From Chlorobiota bacterium (GTDB lineage Bacteria > Bacteroidota > Ignavibacteria > OLB7), in the NCBI GenBank assembly GCA_028287785.1, contig JAQBOZ010000027.1:1-64000 (forward strand): 64,000 nucleotides of DNA, in the 5' to 3' direction. The translations under genes were made by a program, and so were the position numbers. Under the pieces are notes generated by a model. It was not told the DNA's origin and did no database searches. It was given only the letters and a program-made list of their open reading frames with translations. Shown in pieces: positions 27,934 through 36,644 of the stretch; positions within the stretch are counted from its first letter, which is position 1, and each line of letters opens with the position of its first letter.

Positions 27934-28346
27934 TACGCCGCGATACCACCATCCGCGTCCGCTACCGCGATACCGATCAGATGGGGGTTGTCTACCACGG
28001 CGTCTATCTGGAGTTCTTCGAAACCGGCCGCACCGAGCTTCTCCGTCAACTGGGGTTCCCCTACGCCTCGCTGGAGGAGTCCGGCGTGATGCTCCCGCTG
28101 ATCGACGCCTACATCAAAATGCTCCGCCCCGCGCGCTACGATAACCTCCTTACTGTCACCGCAACCGTCGTCCGCCCGATCACCGCGCGCATGAGAATCG
28201 ATTACGAAATCCATTATGCCGGCGCCCTGCTGGTCAGCGGCTACACGGTTCATGCGTTTACCACCGTGGATGGCATGCGCCCGGTCCGCCCGCCGAAATC
28301 GTTTCTGGAAATGCTGGATCGGGAAGAGGGAAATGAGACGGCCTGA
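27930..28346 (+). CDS. YbgC-type acyl-CoA thioesterase (hotdog fold)
   Basis: A 138-residue 4-hydroxybenzoyl-CoA thioesterase family protein. The N-terminal signature VRYRDTDQMGVVYHGVYLEF contains the catalytic Asp (D-T-D-QMG) and His-Gly turn of the YbgC/FadM group. These hydrolyse acyl-CoA or acyl-ACP thioesters; YbgC proteins often associate with the Tol-Pal envelope system, but no tol genes are seen here. Coupled to the preceding gene by an ATGA overlap and convergent with the glycosyltransferase array. Confidence 0.9.
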   Translation: MIRRDTTIRVRYRDTDQMGVVYHGVYLEFFETGRTELLRQLGFPYASLEESGVMLPLIDAYIKMLRPARYDNLLTVTATVVRPITARMRIDYEIHYAGALLVSGYTVHAFTTVDGMRPVRPPKSFLEMLDREEGNETA

Positions 28347-28389
28347 TGCCGTGTCGTGGATATCATCGCCAGCGTGCACAACCACCGCG

Positions 28390-30060
28390 TCAACGATCAT
28401 CCCGCCGGAACAGGACGAAGTTCGTCGTCCGCAGCGCCTCCCGGTAATCCGCGCGGAGAAGTGAGTCGACGCCGGGAAGGGCAAGCAGCGCGCCGAGCGA
28501 TGTCCCGTCGTTGCCGGTCAGTGTGCGGATGGTATCCCCCCGCTGCGCCACGATAAAGCGCGGCCGGCGGCTCAGGATATAGGCGCCGGTGGTGTCCCGC
28601 CACTGCCGTGGCGCGAAGTCCGCGATCAGAAACGCGGAGTGATAGATCTTGAATCGCGGCACCTCCCCGGCAAGTTGATAGACAAGCGCCCCAAGGCTCG
28701 ATACCACGAACATCTCATCCCCCGGCTCCTTTCCCTCATGCACCATCGCGCCGATCCGCTTTATCTCATCGCGCGGGTAGAGATGGCCCATCTCATCATA
28801 GCATGCCTCCATCGACCACCCGCCGTGACCGATGGCGCGGATCACCGGCAGCGTCCGCCAGATGTAGCGCGGCAGCGGCCCAAGCGGCAGCATCGCGATT
28901 GCGGCGGCCCAGACCCCGACGCGGAACGCGACCGACCGGCGACCGGAAGCGCGAATCCGCGCGATGATCTCCCCAACCGCCGCCGTTGCAACGATGGCGC
29001 CGAACGCATAGAGCCTGCTGTAATGGTAGACATAGTGCCGTCCCTCGATCGAGATGGTGATGAAGAGGAGGATCACGGCGAGCGCGGAGAGGCGGAGAAG
29101 CGCGGTTGCTTCAGGGAGATCGGGCGCCATGATCCTTCGCCGGGAGAAGGCCAGCGCGCAGCCGATGATCGTGAGGAGCAGCAGCGCCACCGAGTAATGA
29201 AGGAGGAAATAACCGGAAGCCCAGGCGATGAAATTATGGACGATGACCGCCGCCGAGGAGGTTTCAATGCCGGCGTAGCCCGCCGTAAAGCGCATCATCA
29301 GCCCGAAATCGTCTGCGGCGCCGAACCCGATGATATAGGCCGCGAAGAGGATGATCACCGGCAGAAATCCGCAGAGCATCAGCCCGCAGTGGCGCGCGAG
29401 CGTTCGCCGGTCTGCCCGGAAGGCCAGAAGCTCGCCGAGCATCGCCACGCCGAGCATCGCCCCCAGCGTCAGCTTGAGCATCGCCAGCACCCCCGCCAGC
29501 AGGCCGACCGCGATAAATCCCGCCGCGTTTCTCCGGCGGATCAGAAGCCAGAGCATGGCGCAGCCGATCAACCCGCAGTAGCTCTCCGACTGCCCCTCGC
29601 AGCCGAACCGCTGGCCGCTGTAGAGGACCGCGTAGCAGAGCGCGGCCGCGATCGCGAGGAGATCGCTTCGCAACGCATGGCGGACCAGCGCGATGATCAT
29701 CATGCAGGTGAGCGACTGGAGAATCAGATCGAACAGGTGGACGCCGAGATCGCTGGGGCCGAAGATCGCGATCGCCAGCGCGTAGGTATAGTAGATCAGC
29801 GGCGGCTTCACGTCCACGATATCGCGATAGTGAATCGACCCCTGGAGGATCTTTCGCCCGCTCTCGAAGAACATCGCCTCGTCGGGGCCGAGCGGCAGGA
29901 ACAGGGGAGGGGCAAGAGCGATCAGCAGCAGGAGCGATGCGACGAGCCATCCCCACGGCGCAAGCCTCCGGCGTCCGTCGGGATCGCGCGGGAGAAGCCG
30001 GGCCGCCAGGCGGGATTGCCCCGGCGATGATGTGCGTTCGATGGGATCGATTGGGCTCAT
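28390..30060 (-). CDS. GT-C membrane glycosyltransferase, paralog 4 of a tandem array
   Basis: A 556-residue protein with about 10-12 membrane helices of the GT39/ArnT/PMT type. The first outside loop has LGPDEAMFFESGRKI, with the Asp/Glu expected at a GT-C active site, then HYRDIVDVKPPLIYYTYAL and the QSESY motif shared by all four genes. The C-terminal ~120 residues form a soluble domain ending LLALPGVDSLLRADY. Enzymes of this class move sugars from polyprenyl-phosphate donors onto lipids, glycans or proteins on the periplasmic side. It is last in the minus-strand operon, 52 bases after the previous gene. The acceptor and donor are unknown. Confidence 0.82.
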   Translation of the reverse strand: MSPIDPIERTSSPGQSRLAARLLPRDPDGRRRLAPWGWLVASLLLLIALAPPLFLPLGPDEAMFFESGRKILQGSIHYRDIVDVKPPLIYYTYALAIAIFGPSDLGVHLFDLILQSLTCMMIIALVRHALRSDLLAIAAALCYAVLYSGQRFGCEGQSESYCGLIGCAMLWLLIRRRNAAGFIAVGLLAGVLAMLKLTLGAMLGVAMLGELLAFRADRRTLARHCGLMLCGFLPVIILFAAYIIGFGAADDFGLMMRFTAGYAGIETSSAAVIVHNFIAWASGYFLLHYSVALLLLTIIGCALAFSRRRIMAPDLPEATALLRLSALAVILLFITISIEGRHYVYHYSRLYAFGAIVATAAVGEIIARIRASGRRSVAFRVGVWAAAIAMLPLGPLPRYIWRTLPVIRAIGHGGWSMEACYDEMGHLYPRDEIKRIGAMVHEGKEPGDEMFVVSSLGALVYQLAGEVPRFKIYHSAFLIADFAPRQWRDTTGAYILSRRPRFIVAQRGDTIRTLTGNDGTSLGALLALPGVDSLLRADYREALRTTNFVLFRRDDR

Positions 30061-30112
30061 GCGATTTCGTTCGTGCGGGGGGCCGCGCGGCGGTGCGCGG
30101 CGGCATGTGTGA

Positions 30113-31747
30113 TCATCGGCGCAGGTAGACTTCGAATATCGGAGTGATGAGGCCCGGATCGTAACGGGCGTTCAGCAGCGAATCGATGCCCGGCAATGCC
30201 CGTAACGCCTGGGCCGAGGAGAGCGGGGAGCCGGTGACGCCGGGGATGGAGTCGTTGCTCTGAAGCACCAGAAAGCGGGGAGGGGAAGCGAGGAGATCGG
30301 CCCTGATGGAGTCCTTCCATTCCCCCGGCGAAAACGGCGAGACGAACGCCGCGAAGAAGTAGAGCGGCCGCTCCGGCAGCGCGTGTGCCGCGTAATATAC
30401 CAGCCCACAGGCGTTGGCCGCCACGAAGACCCCATCTCCCCGGGCTCGCGCGTTGAGGATAAATCGTCCCACCGCTTCCGCCTCGGCAACGTTCGCGATG
30501 TTCTCGCCGCGATGTTCCCTTGTGGCATCCCGCAGGTTTGCCATCTCCTGCCGTACGCTGATCCCGGCAAACCAGATATAGCGGGGGAGAGGGGAAAGCA
30601 AAAGGGTGAGGGGAACGATGATCGCCGCCGCCAGCCACGTGTAGACGCCGTGCTCCCGCCGCGTTCCCACCGAGCGGAGAATCGCCACAAGCCCGAAGCC
30701 GGCCAGCACCGCGGCGAACGCATGGATCCGGCTGAATTGATACGGCGCGAACTTTCCCTCGATCGCGATCGTGCCGATCATCCCGAGAAACCCGAGTGTC
30801 GCGCATTGCAGCAGTCGCGTTCCTCCTTCGCCGTCCGTCGCCGGAAACGCCGAGCGGTAGATGCCGATGCCGGTGGCGGCCATCATCAGGAGCGTGTAGA
30901 AATTGCCGAAGTAGTAGAGGAGCGCGATGGTCCCCGCCTTGAACAGCTCTCCCGGATGTTCCCACCCCAGCCGCGCATACCCCGAGGTAAAGCGTTGCAC
31001 AAGCTGGAAGCTCCCATAGGTGCCGGAGAGTTTCAGGTAGAGAAAGAAGATCGCGATGATGGCCGCCGTGCCGCACGCCATCAGGATCGCGTCGCGGAGG
31101 GCGCGGCGCCACGGAGGGAGGAGCGTCGCGATCTCCGCAATCACCGCCACGGCGAGCAGCGCGCCGAAGGTCGCCTTCAAGAGCATCGCCACGCCGGCGA
31201 GGAGGCCGATCGCGACGGCCCGCGCCGCGGTTCCGCGCGCCAGCAGGAGATGGAGCATTCCCGCCGAGATCAGCGGGAGATAGCTCTCCGACTGGATCGT
31301 TCCGCTTCCCGCTCCCGATGCGTAGAGCACCGCGTAGCAGATTGATGCGATGGCTCCCCAGAGATCATCGGCGGCCGCGCGACGGATCAGGGTGAAGATC
31401 AGCGCGCAGGTCGCGCTCTGAAGGATCAGATCGAGCAGGCGGATCGATATCTGGTCATCGCCGAACAGCGCGATGGCCGCGGCGTAGATATAGTAGATCA
31501 GCGGCGGCTTCACATCCACCACGTCGCGGTAGTAGAGCCCTCCGTGCAGCAGCTTCCGGGCGCCGGTGAAGAAGAGGCTGATATCCGCGTCGAGCGAGTA
31601 GAAGAGCGTCGGCAGGAGAAGGATCACGCAGACCGCCAGGGTCGCGATCACCCCGCGCCGGCTGAAGCGCCGGGGGGCGAACCGTGACAACCGCGAAGAT
31701 AGATCCGGCAAGGCTTCGGTGGCGATATGGTCGGTTGATGATTTCAT
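30113..31747 (-). CDS. GT-C membrane glycosyltransferase, paralog 3 of a tandem array
   Basis: A 544-residue multi-pass protein, clearly paralogous to its neighbours (YYRDVVDVKPPLIYYIYAAA, QSESYLPLIS, and a C-terminus with RALPGIDSLLNARYD). The first-loop motif differs: SLDADISLFFTGARKL, so the acidic residue after the conserved Asp is lost, which may alter the donor or activity. It lies 15 bases after paralog 2 and 52 bases before paralog 4. Confidence 0.82.
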   Translation of the reverse strand: MKSSTDHIATEALPDLSSRLSRFAPRRFSRRGVIATLAVCVILLLPTLFYSLDADISLFFTGARKLLHGGLYYRDVVDVKPPLIYYIYAAAIALFGDDQISIRLLDLILQSATCALIFTLIRRAAADDLWGAIASICYAVLYASGAGSGTIQSESYLPLISAGMLHLLLARGTAARAVAIGLLAGVAMLLKATFGALLAVAVIAEIATLLPPWRRALRDAILMACGTAAIIAIFFLYLKLSGTYGSFQLVQRFTSGYARLGWEHPGELFKAGTIALLYYFGNFYTLLMMAATGIGIYRSAFPATDGEGGTRLLQCATLGFLGMIGTIAIEGKFAPYQFSRIHAFAAVLAGFGLVAILRSVGTRREHGVYTWLAAAIIVPLTLLLSPLPRYIWFAGISVRQEMANLRDATREHRGENIANVAEAEAVGRFILNARARGDGVFVAANACGLVYYAAHALPERPLYFFAAFVSPFSPGEWKDSIRADLLASPPRFLVLQSNDSIPGVTGSPLSSAQALRALPGIDSLLNARYDPGLITPIFEVYLRR

Positions 31748-31762
31748 GATGTAGCGGCGCGC

Positions 31763-33418
31763 CTACTGGTCCCCCCGCTGTTTGAACACGATAAATGTGG
31801 TATCACCCGACCTCAGGGAATCATAGCGGGCGCGCAGGAGTGAATCGACCCCCGGAAGCGCGCGGAGCGTTTCCAGCGACGAGGCGTTCGATCCCGTGAC
31901 ATCGGGGAGCCGGTCGCTCGTCTCGGCGACGATGTACCGCGGCTGCTCGCGGAGAATATAGGCCCGCGTGGAATCCTTCCATTCCCGTGGCGCGAACGGC
32001 GCGGTCACGAACGCGAAGTGATTGATGTTGAACTCCGGCACCACCCCGGCCTGCTGGTAGATCGTCCCGGCGGTGCTGGATGCAACGAAGACCTTTCCGG
32101 TATGACCCTGCTCTATCCACATCCGTATGAGGAGTCCCGTCTCTCGTGCCTGCCATCCCGTAACTCCCCCGGAATAATCGTCAGCTGCCATGTTCTCGGG
32201 GAACCCATCGTATCGCCACATCTGCCATGCGATCCCGGCACAGTTCACCGCGTATCGTGGAATCGGCGTGAAGAGGAGCAGCGCCGGAATCGCGATCGCG
32301 AACATCACGGGCCCCCGGACCCGCTCCGCGCCATGGTTCCTGAACAGCCGCGGGATCGCCGCGAGGCCGAAGGCCGTGAGAATCGCGCCGAACGGATAGA
32401 GCCTGTCGAAGTGATAGAACGCATATTTCCCCTCGATGACGATCGTGCCGAACAACAGGACAAAGGCGATGACGCAGAACCGGAGGAGCGATTCGCGGGT
32501 GATATCCCGTTCGCCGGGGCGACGGAGCGACAGCCCCACGCCGACGGCCAGGGCAAGGAGGAAGACGATGGAATAATGATCGCAGAGATGGAGCGCCGGG
32601 TGCTCCAGGAGATTGCGAAACCATTGCGCCGGCGATGCGAGGCTGATACGCGAATAGCCGGAGATAAACCGGTTGACCAGCATGAAATCGTGCCATGCCC
32701 CGAAGGCCGTCAGATAGATCGGCAGCAGCGATGCCACCGCGATAAACCCGCCGATCATCATCACCGCGTCCTTCACCGTGTTCCGCAGTGAGCCGGCGCG
32801 GAGCATCCAGCCCGCGAGGATTGCTATCGGAAGCATCATCCCGAATGTGAACTTGAAGAGGAAGAGCGCGCCGCAGATCGCGCCGATGCCGGGGAAGCGC
32901 CGGCGCGATTCGCCGAAGAGGATCATCCGCGCGATCAGCAACCCCCCCAGCCCCACGAAGCTCTCCGGCTGCGCCTGGCTGGCAAAATCCTGGGCGTAGT
33001 AGAGAAGGAGATAGCAGAGCGCGGCAAGCGCGGCGATCAGGTCGTTCGACGAGACGCGGCGGACAAGGCCGATCATCACCCGGCAGGTCAGCGCCTGGAG
33101 GAGAAGATCGAAGATCCGTATCGCGATGGCATGCCCGGTGAAGAGCGTGATCGCAAGCGCGTACATGTGATAGATCAGCGGCGGCTTTACATCGACGATA
33201 TCGCGATAGTGAACCGCCCCCTGAAGAATCTTCTGTCCGCTGACGAAGAAGAGGGCCTGATCCGGCCCGAGCGGCAGCAGGAGCGATGGGAGCATCACCA
33301 GCAGCAGCACGGCTCCCACGGCGATCCATCCCCGCACGGAAAATTTCACGACGGCGTAACCGGCCCGCGTCATCGGCGGCTGATCGGGACTGAGGAAGTT
33401 CTCCGCAAACCGGCTCAT
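31763..33418 (-). CDS. GT-C membrane glycosyltransferase, paralog 2 of a tandem array
   Basis: A 551-residue multi-pass protein of the same family (LGPDQALFFVSGQKIL, HYRDIVDVKPPLIYHMYALA, AQPESFVGLGG, C-terminal RALPGVDSLLRARYD). Its ATG overlaps the stop of the preceding paralog by four bases, so the two are translationally coupled. As in paralog 1, Gln follows the conserved first-loop Asp. Confidence 0.83.
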   Translation of the reverse strand: MSRFAENFLSPDQPPMTRAGYAVVKFSVRGWIAVGAVLLLVMLPSLLLPLGPDQALFFVSGQKILQGAVHYRDIVDVKPPLIYHMYALAITLFTGHAIAIRIFDLLLQALTCRVMIGLVRRVSSNDLIAALAALCYLLLYYAQDFASQAQPESFVGLGGLLIARMILFGESRRRFPGIGAICGALFLFKFTFGMMLPIAILAGWMLRAGSLRNTVKDAVMMIGGFIAVASLLPIYLTAFGAWHDFMLVNRFISGYSRISLASPAQWFRNLLEHPALHLCDHYSIVFLLALAVGVGLSLRRPGERDITRESLLRFCVIAFVLLFGTIVIEGKYAFYHFDRLYPFGAILTAFGLAAIPRLFRNHGAERVRGPVMFAIAIPALLLFTPIPRYAVNCAGIAWQMWRYDGFPENMAADDYSGGVTGWQARETGLLIRMWIEQGHTGKVFVASSTAGTIYQQAGVVPEFNINHFAFVTAPFAPREWKDSTRAYILREQPRYIVAETSDRLPDVTGSNASSLETLRALPGVDSLLRARYDSLRSGDTTFIVFKQRGDQ

Positions 33419-35067
33419 GGCGATACCTCCGGTTGTGCCGTGATGCTGCCGGTTGTATCGGAGGAGCGCTCGTAGAGATCGAACACGGCGGTCTGCGTTC
33501 GGAGAACGTAGCGGGCACGGAGGATATCGCGCATCCCCGCCAGCCCCTGGAACAATTGATCGGAGCTTAGCATGAGCCCCGTCTGATCCTCCCGCGCGTC
33601 ATCCCGCTGCGTCACGATAAACCGCGGCTGCCTCGTTCTGATATACGCTGTTGTCTCGTCGATCCAGGCTCGCGGCGCTGACCCCATCGCGACCGACGGG
33701 GAGAAGAGGACGGGGAGATCGGGGAGCTGCCCCGCGTGATAGTAGACCATGCCGGCCACATTGCCGGCCACGAAAAGCCTGTCGCCGGGGGCCGCGTGCC
33801 GGCGGACATATCCGCCGATCGTTTTCAGTTCGGTTCGCGACAGCCCATCGGCGAGCCTTCCGTAATAGCGGTCGAAGGCGGCTTCGCCTCCGGTGACCCG
33901 CATGGCAATCGGCACGCTCCACCAGCCATAGTGAAACAACGGGCCATAGAGGAGCGCGCCGGCGAGCGTCGCGAGCGCGATGAGGAGCGCATATGGGCTG
34001 CGAAGGTCCATCGTCCGGGCTTTCCGAGCCAGGGCCGCCAACCCGATGGCCGAGAGGATGGCGCCGAACGGATAGATCCTTCCGAAGTGATAGATATAAA
34101 ATCGTCCCTCGATGCAGACCGACAGGAGCAGCACCAGCATCATCGACACGCAGATCCCGGTGAGGCGCCACATCTCCCGTTGGCCGGGTCGGGTCGGACG
34201 GAGCGTTACCCCCATGCCGGCCGCGGTGGCGATAAGAAGCAGGATCGAATAATGTTCGCTGACGGACTCCGGGATCTGCTTCAGGATGGTCTTCAGGAGC
34301 GCCGCGGGATGCGCCCATTGCAGCCGGGCGTATTCCGTGGTGAACCTCCGCATCACCATGAACTCCGGCCAGACATGGAAGGCGGCCGGGTAGATCACGG
34401 CGAATGACGCCACCGCCACAAAGCCGACCGCGCAGATCGAAAGCGAGCGGAGAAGCGCGCGCCACGATGTCCCGAACACCGCGAGTTCCGCCAGCAGCAC
34501 CCCCGCCAGCACGATCCCGAGCGTGAATTTCAGAAGAAAGAGGAGGCCGCCGAGCGCGCCGATCAGCAGGTAGCCGGATGGGGTTCTGCGGTAGAGAAGG
34601 AGGTGGACCATTGCCAGGGAGATCAGCCCTGTAAAGCTCTCCGGCTGCGCGATATTCTGAAAATTCATCCCGACATAGAGGATGGCGTAGAGCGCCGCCG
34701 AGAGGATGGCGAGAAGATCGTTTCCCGAGACCTTTCTGACGAGCGCGATCATCAGCCAGCAGGTGGAGCCCTGGAGAAGAAGATCGAACAGGGCGATCGA
34801 GCTTTCCCGCTCGCCGAACAGAGCGATCGCGGCGGCGTAGATATAGTGGATCGCCGGCGGCTTTACATCGATGACATCGCGGTAGTAGATGGCGCCGCGG
34901 AGAATCCGCTGCGCGCTGATGAAGAAGGCGCTCTGGTCGGGGCCGATGGGGAAGCCGAGAAGTGGGACCAGCAGCAGGCCGATCGCGATCCCGGCGACGA
35001 TCCATCCCGCGCGCGTCAGGCATGGCGGTGCGCCGGGAGGGGTCACGGGGAGGGTCAATCTCAGCAT
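33415..35067 (-). CDS. GT-C membrane glycosyltransferase, paralog 1 of a tandem array
   Basis: A 550-residue multi-pass protein heading the four-gene array (IGPDQSAFFISAQRIL, YYRDVIDVKPPAIHYIYAAA, AQPESFTGLIS). Its C-terminus departs from the other three: QGLAGMRDILRARYVL replaces the LPGVDSLL motif. No ribosome site is evident before ATG 35067. The transcript probably starts between this gene and the hairpin at 35135-35171. Confidence 0.82.
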   Translation of the reverse strand: MLRLTLPVTPPGAPPCLTRAGWIVAGIAIGLLLVPLLGFPIGPDQSAFFISAQRILRGAIYYRDVIDVKPPAIHYIYAAAIALFGERESSIALFDLLLQGSTCWLMIALVRKVSGNDLLAILSAALYAILYVGMNFQNIAQPESFTGLISLAMVHLLLYRRTPSGYLLIGALGGLLFLLKFTLGIVLAGVLLAELAVFGTSWRALLRSLSICAVGFVAVASFAVIYPAAFHVWPEFMVMRRFTTEYARLQWAHPAALLKTILKQIPESVSEHYSILLLIATAAGMGVTLRPTRPGQREMWRLTGICVSMMLVLLLSVCIEGRFYIYHFGRIYPFGAILSAIGLAALARKARTMDLRSPYALLIALATLAGALLYGPLFHYGWWSVPIAMRVTGGEAAFDRYYGRLADGLSRTELKTIGGYVRRHAAPGDRLFVAGNVAGMVYYHAGQLPDLPVLFSPSVAMGSAPRAWIDETTAYIRTRQPRFIVTQRDDAREDQTGLMLSSDQLFQGLAGMRDILRARYVLRTQTAVFDLYERSSDTTGSITAQPEVSP

Positions 35068-35134
35068 GCTGGAGGAGAGGAACGGTTAGTACGCGGCCGG
35101 GAAACCGACAATGTGGCACGGCGGGCCGAATATG

Positions 35135-35171
35135 GCAAGGCGCCCACGGATTGTTCCGGTGGGCGCCTTGC
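35135..35171. terminator. Strong 13-bp hairpin between citrate synthase and the glycosyltransferase array
   Basis: Perfect arms GCAAGGCGCCCAC (35135-35147) and GTGGGCGCCTTGC (35159-35171) with an 11-base loop. It lies 33 bases past the citrate synthase stop. There is no T-run on either strand, so it is either a terminator that works without a U-tract or a 3'-end stabiliser. Confidence 0.6.
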
Positions 35172-35203
35172 AAACACCACGATGCGCGTTCAGCGATCGG
35201 AGA

Positions 35204-36328
35204 TCACCGCTGGGCGATCGGCTCGTACTTCTGATCGATCTTGCCGGTGTAATCGGACGCCGGGCGGATCAGGCGGTTGTCCGCCTGCTGCTCGATGACG
35301 TGGGCCGTCCAGCCGACCATGCGGCTCATGGCGAAGATCGGCGTGAAGAGATCGATCGGAATCCCCATCATGTAGTAGGCCGATGCCGAGTAGAAGTCCA
35401 CGTTCGGGTAGAGCTTCTTCTGCTCCAGCACCACCTGCTCGATGGTCCGGGACATCTGATACCACTGGGTCTGGCCGGTTTCCTGGCCGAGCTGCTCCGA
35501 CATCTTCCGGAGATGCGTGGCGCGCGGGTCCTCGGTCTTGTAGACGCGATGGCCGAAGCCCATGATCTTCTTCTTGCTGGCGAGGGCGTCGGTGATCCAG
35601 CTCTCGGCGACCGACGGGTCCTTGACCTCCAGAAGCATCTTCATCACCTGCTCGTTGGCGCCGCCGTGGAGCGGTCCCTTCAGCGCGCCGATGGCGCCGA
35701 CGATCGCCGAATACATATCGGAGAGGGTGGCGGCGATGACGCGGGCGGTGAAGGTGGATGCGTTGAACTCGTGATCGGCGTGGAGGATGAGGGCCACATC
35801 CATCATCTTGACATGCTCCGGCGTGGCCTCGGCCCCAAGGAGCATCCAGAGGAAGTTCGCCGCGATCGAGAGGCCCGGCTTCGGCATGTAGATGTCGCCG
35901 CCGCTCCTGAGGCGATGGATCAGCGCGACGATGAGCGGGGTCTTCGCGATCAGGCGGATCGCCTTCCGATAATTCGCCTCGCGACCGTTATCGTTCTGGT
36001 CCGGATCGAAGAAGGAGAGGGAGCTGACGATGCCGCGGAGTGCCTCCATCGGGTTGCTCTCGGCCGGCAGGGCCATCATCTGGGCGATGATCTCGCGCGG
36101 GAGATGGGATTCCGCACGGAGCTGGCCGATGAACTCGTCGAGCTGCTCCTGCGTGGGGAGGTCTCCGTTCAGCAGGAGGTAGCTGACCTCCTCGAAGCTT
36201 CCCTGGACCAGATCGTGGATATCGTAGCCGCGATAGATGAGACGGCCCTCGATTCCATCGATGAAACTGATCGCCGATTCGCCGGCTATTATATCCTCAA
36301 GACCTTTTTTCTGCTGTAGTTCAGCCAT
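35204..36328 (-). CDS. gltA: Citrate synthase
   Basis: A 374-residue citrate synthase of the short (about 370-residue) class that lacks the N-terminal extension of E. coli GltA. Catalytic residues are visible: His in LILHADHEFNASTF, His in GPLHGGANE, GFGHRVYK, and Asp in the VDFYSASAYYMMGIP region. It condenses acetyl-CoA and oxaloacetate to citrate, entering the TCA cycle. ATG 36328 has AGGAG about 12 bases upstream. A consensus -7 element (36379-36386) lies about 50 bases upstream. It is monocistronic, with a strong hairpin after its stop. Confidence 0.95.
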   Translation of the reverse strand: MAELQQKKGLEDIIAGESAISFIDGIEGRLIYRGYDIHDLVQGSFEEVSYLLLNGDLPTQEQLDEFIGQLRAESHLPREIIAQMMALPAESNPMEALRGIVSSLSFFDPDQNDNGREANYRKAIRLIAKTPLIVALIHRLRSGGDIYMPKPGLSIAANFLWMLLGAEATPEHVKMMDVALILHADHEFNASTFTARVIAATLSDMYSAIVGAIGALKGPLHGGANEQVMKMLLEVKDPSVAESWITDALASKKKIMGFGHRVYKTEDPRATHLRKMSEQLGQETGQTQWYQMSRTIEQVVLEQKKLYPNVDFYSASAYYMMGIPIDLFTPIFAMSRMVGWTAHVIEQQADNRLIRPASDYTGKIDQKYEPIAQR

Positions 36329-36644
36329 GGAAGTGTACTGCTCCTAAGATTTCATTTGAGATGACGCTCATAAACAAGCAAAGATAGGAAATCGTAAGGG
36401 TTTGATGGAATTGATCGTCAATCCCGCTACAAAAGGTTAACATTGTATCTCCGCGCGATCATCCCTTCCATTGGAAATCTTCAGGGTTTCAGCGCCCGAT
36501 ACGCCGGTGCCGGCGCCTGGAGCTGGCCGCGGATTTTTTTTGCCCGTGGACCGGCGCGGTTCCCGGACGTTCCGTCAAACGCAATTCCCGAGTGGCTGAA
36601 GCCGTCCGTGGCCGTCCGCCCGGCCGGCTTCCCTGTCGATATCT
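36329..36644. other. Divergent intergenic region, citrate synthase / LolC-E permease
   Basis: About 316 bases. The minus-strand promoter of citrate synthase is at 36379-36386. On the plus side no clear promoter is seen for the permease; the last 200 bases are GC-rich with the direct repeat GGCCGTCCG near 36608-36618. No gene is supported. Confidence 0.5.
36379..36386 (-). promoter_or_regulatory. Consensus TAnnTTTG -7 element of citrate synthase
   Basis: On the minus strand the bases read TATCTTTG, an exact match to the Bacteroidota -7 consensus TAnnTTTG. It would start transcription near 36372 and leave a leader of about 45 bases. No TTG was found at the expected -33 distance. Confidence 0.5.
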
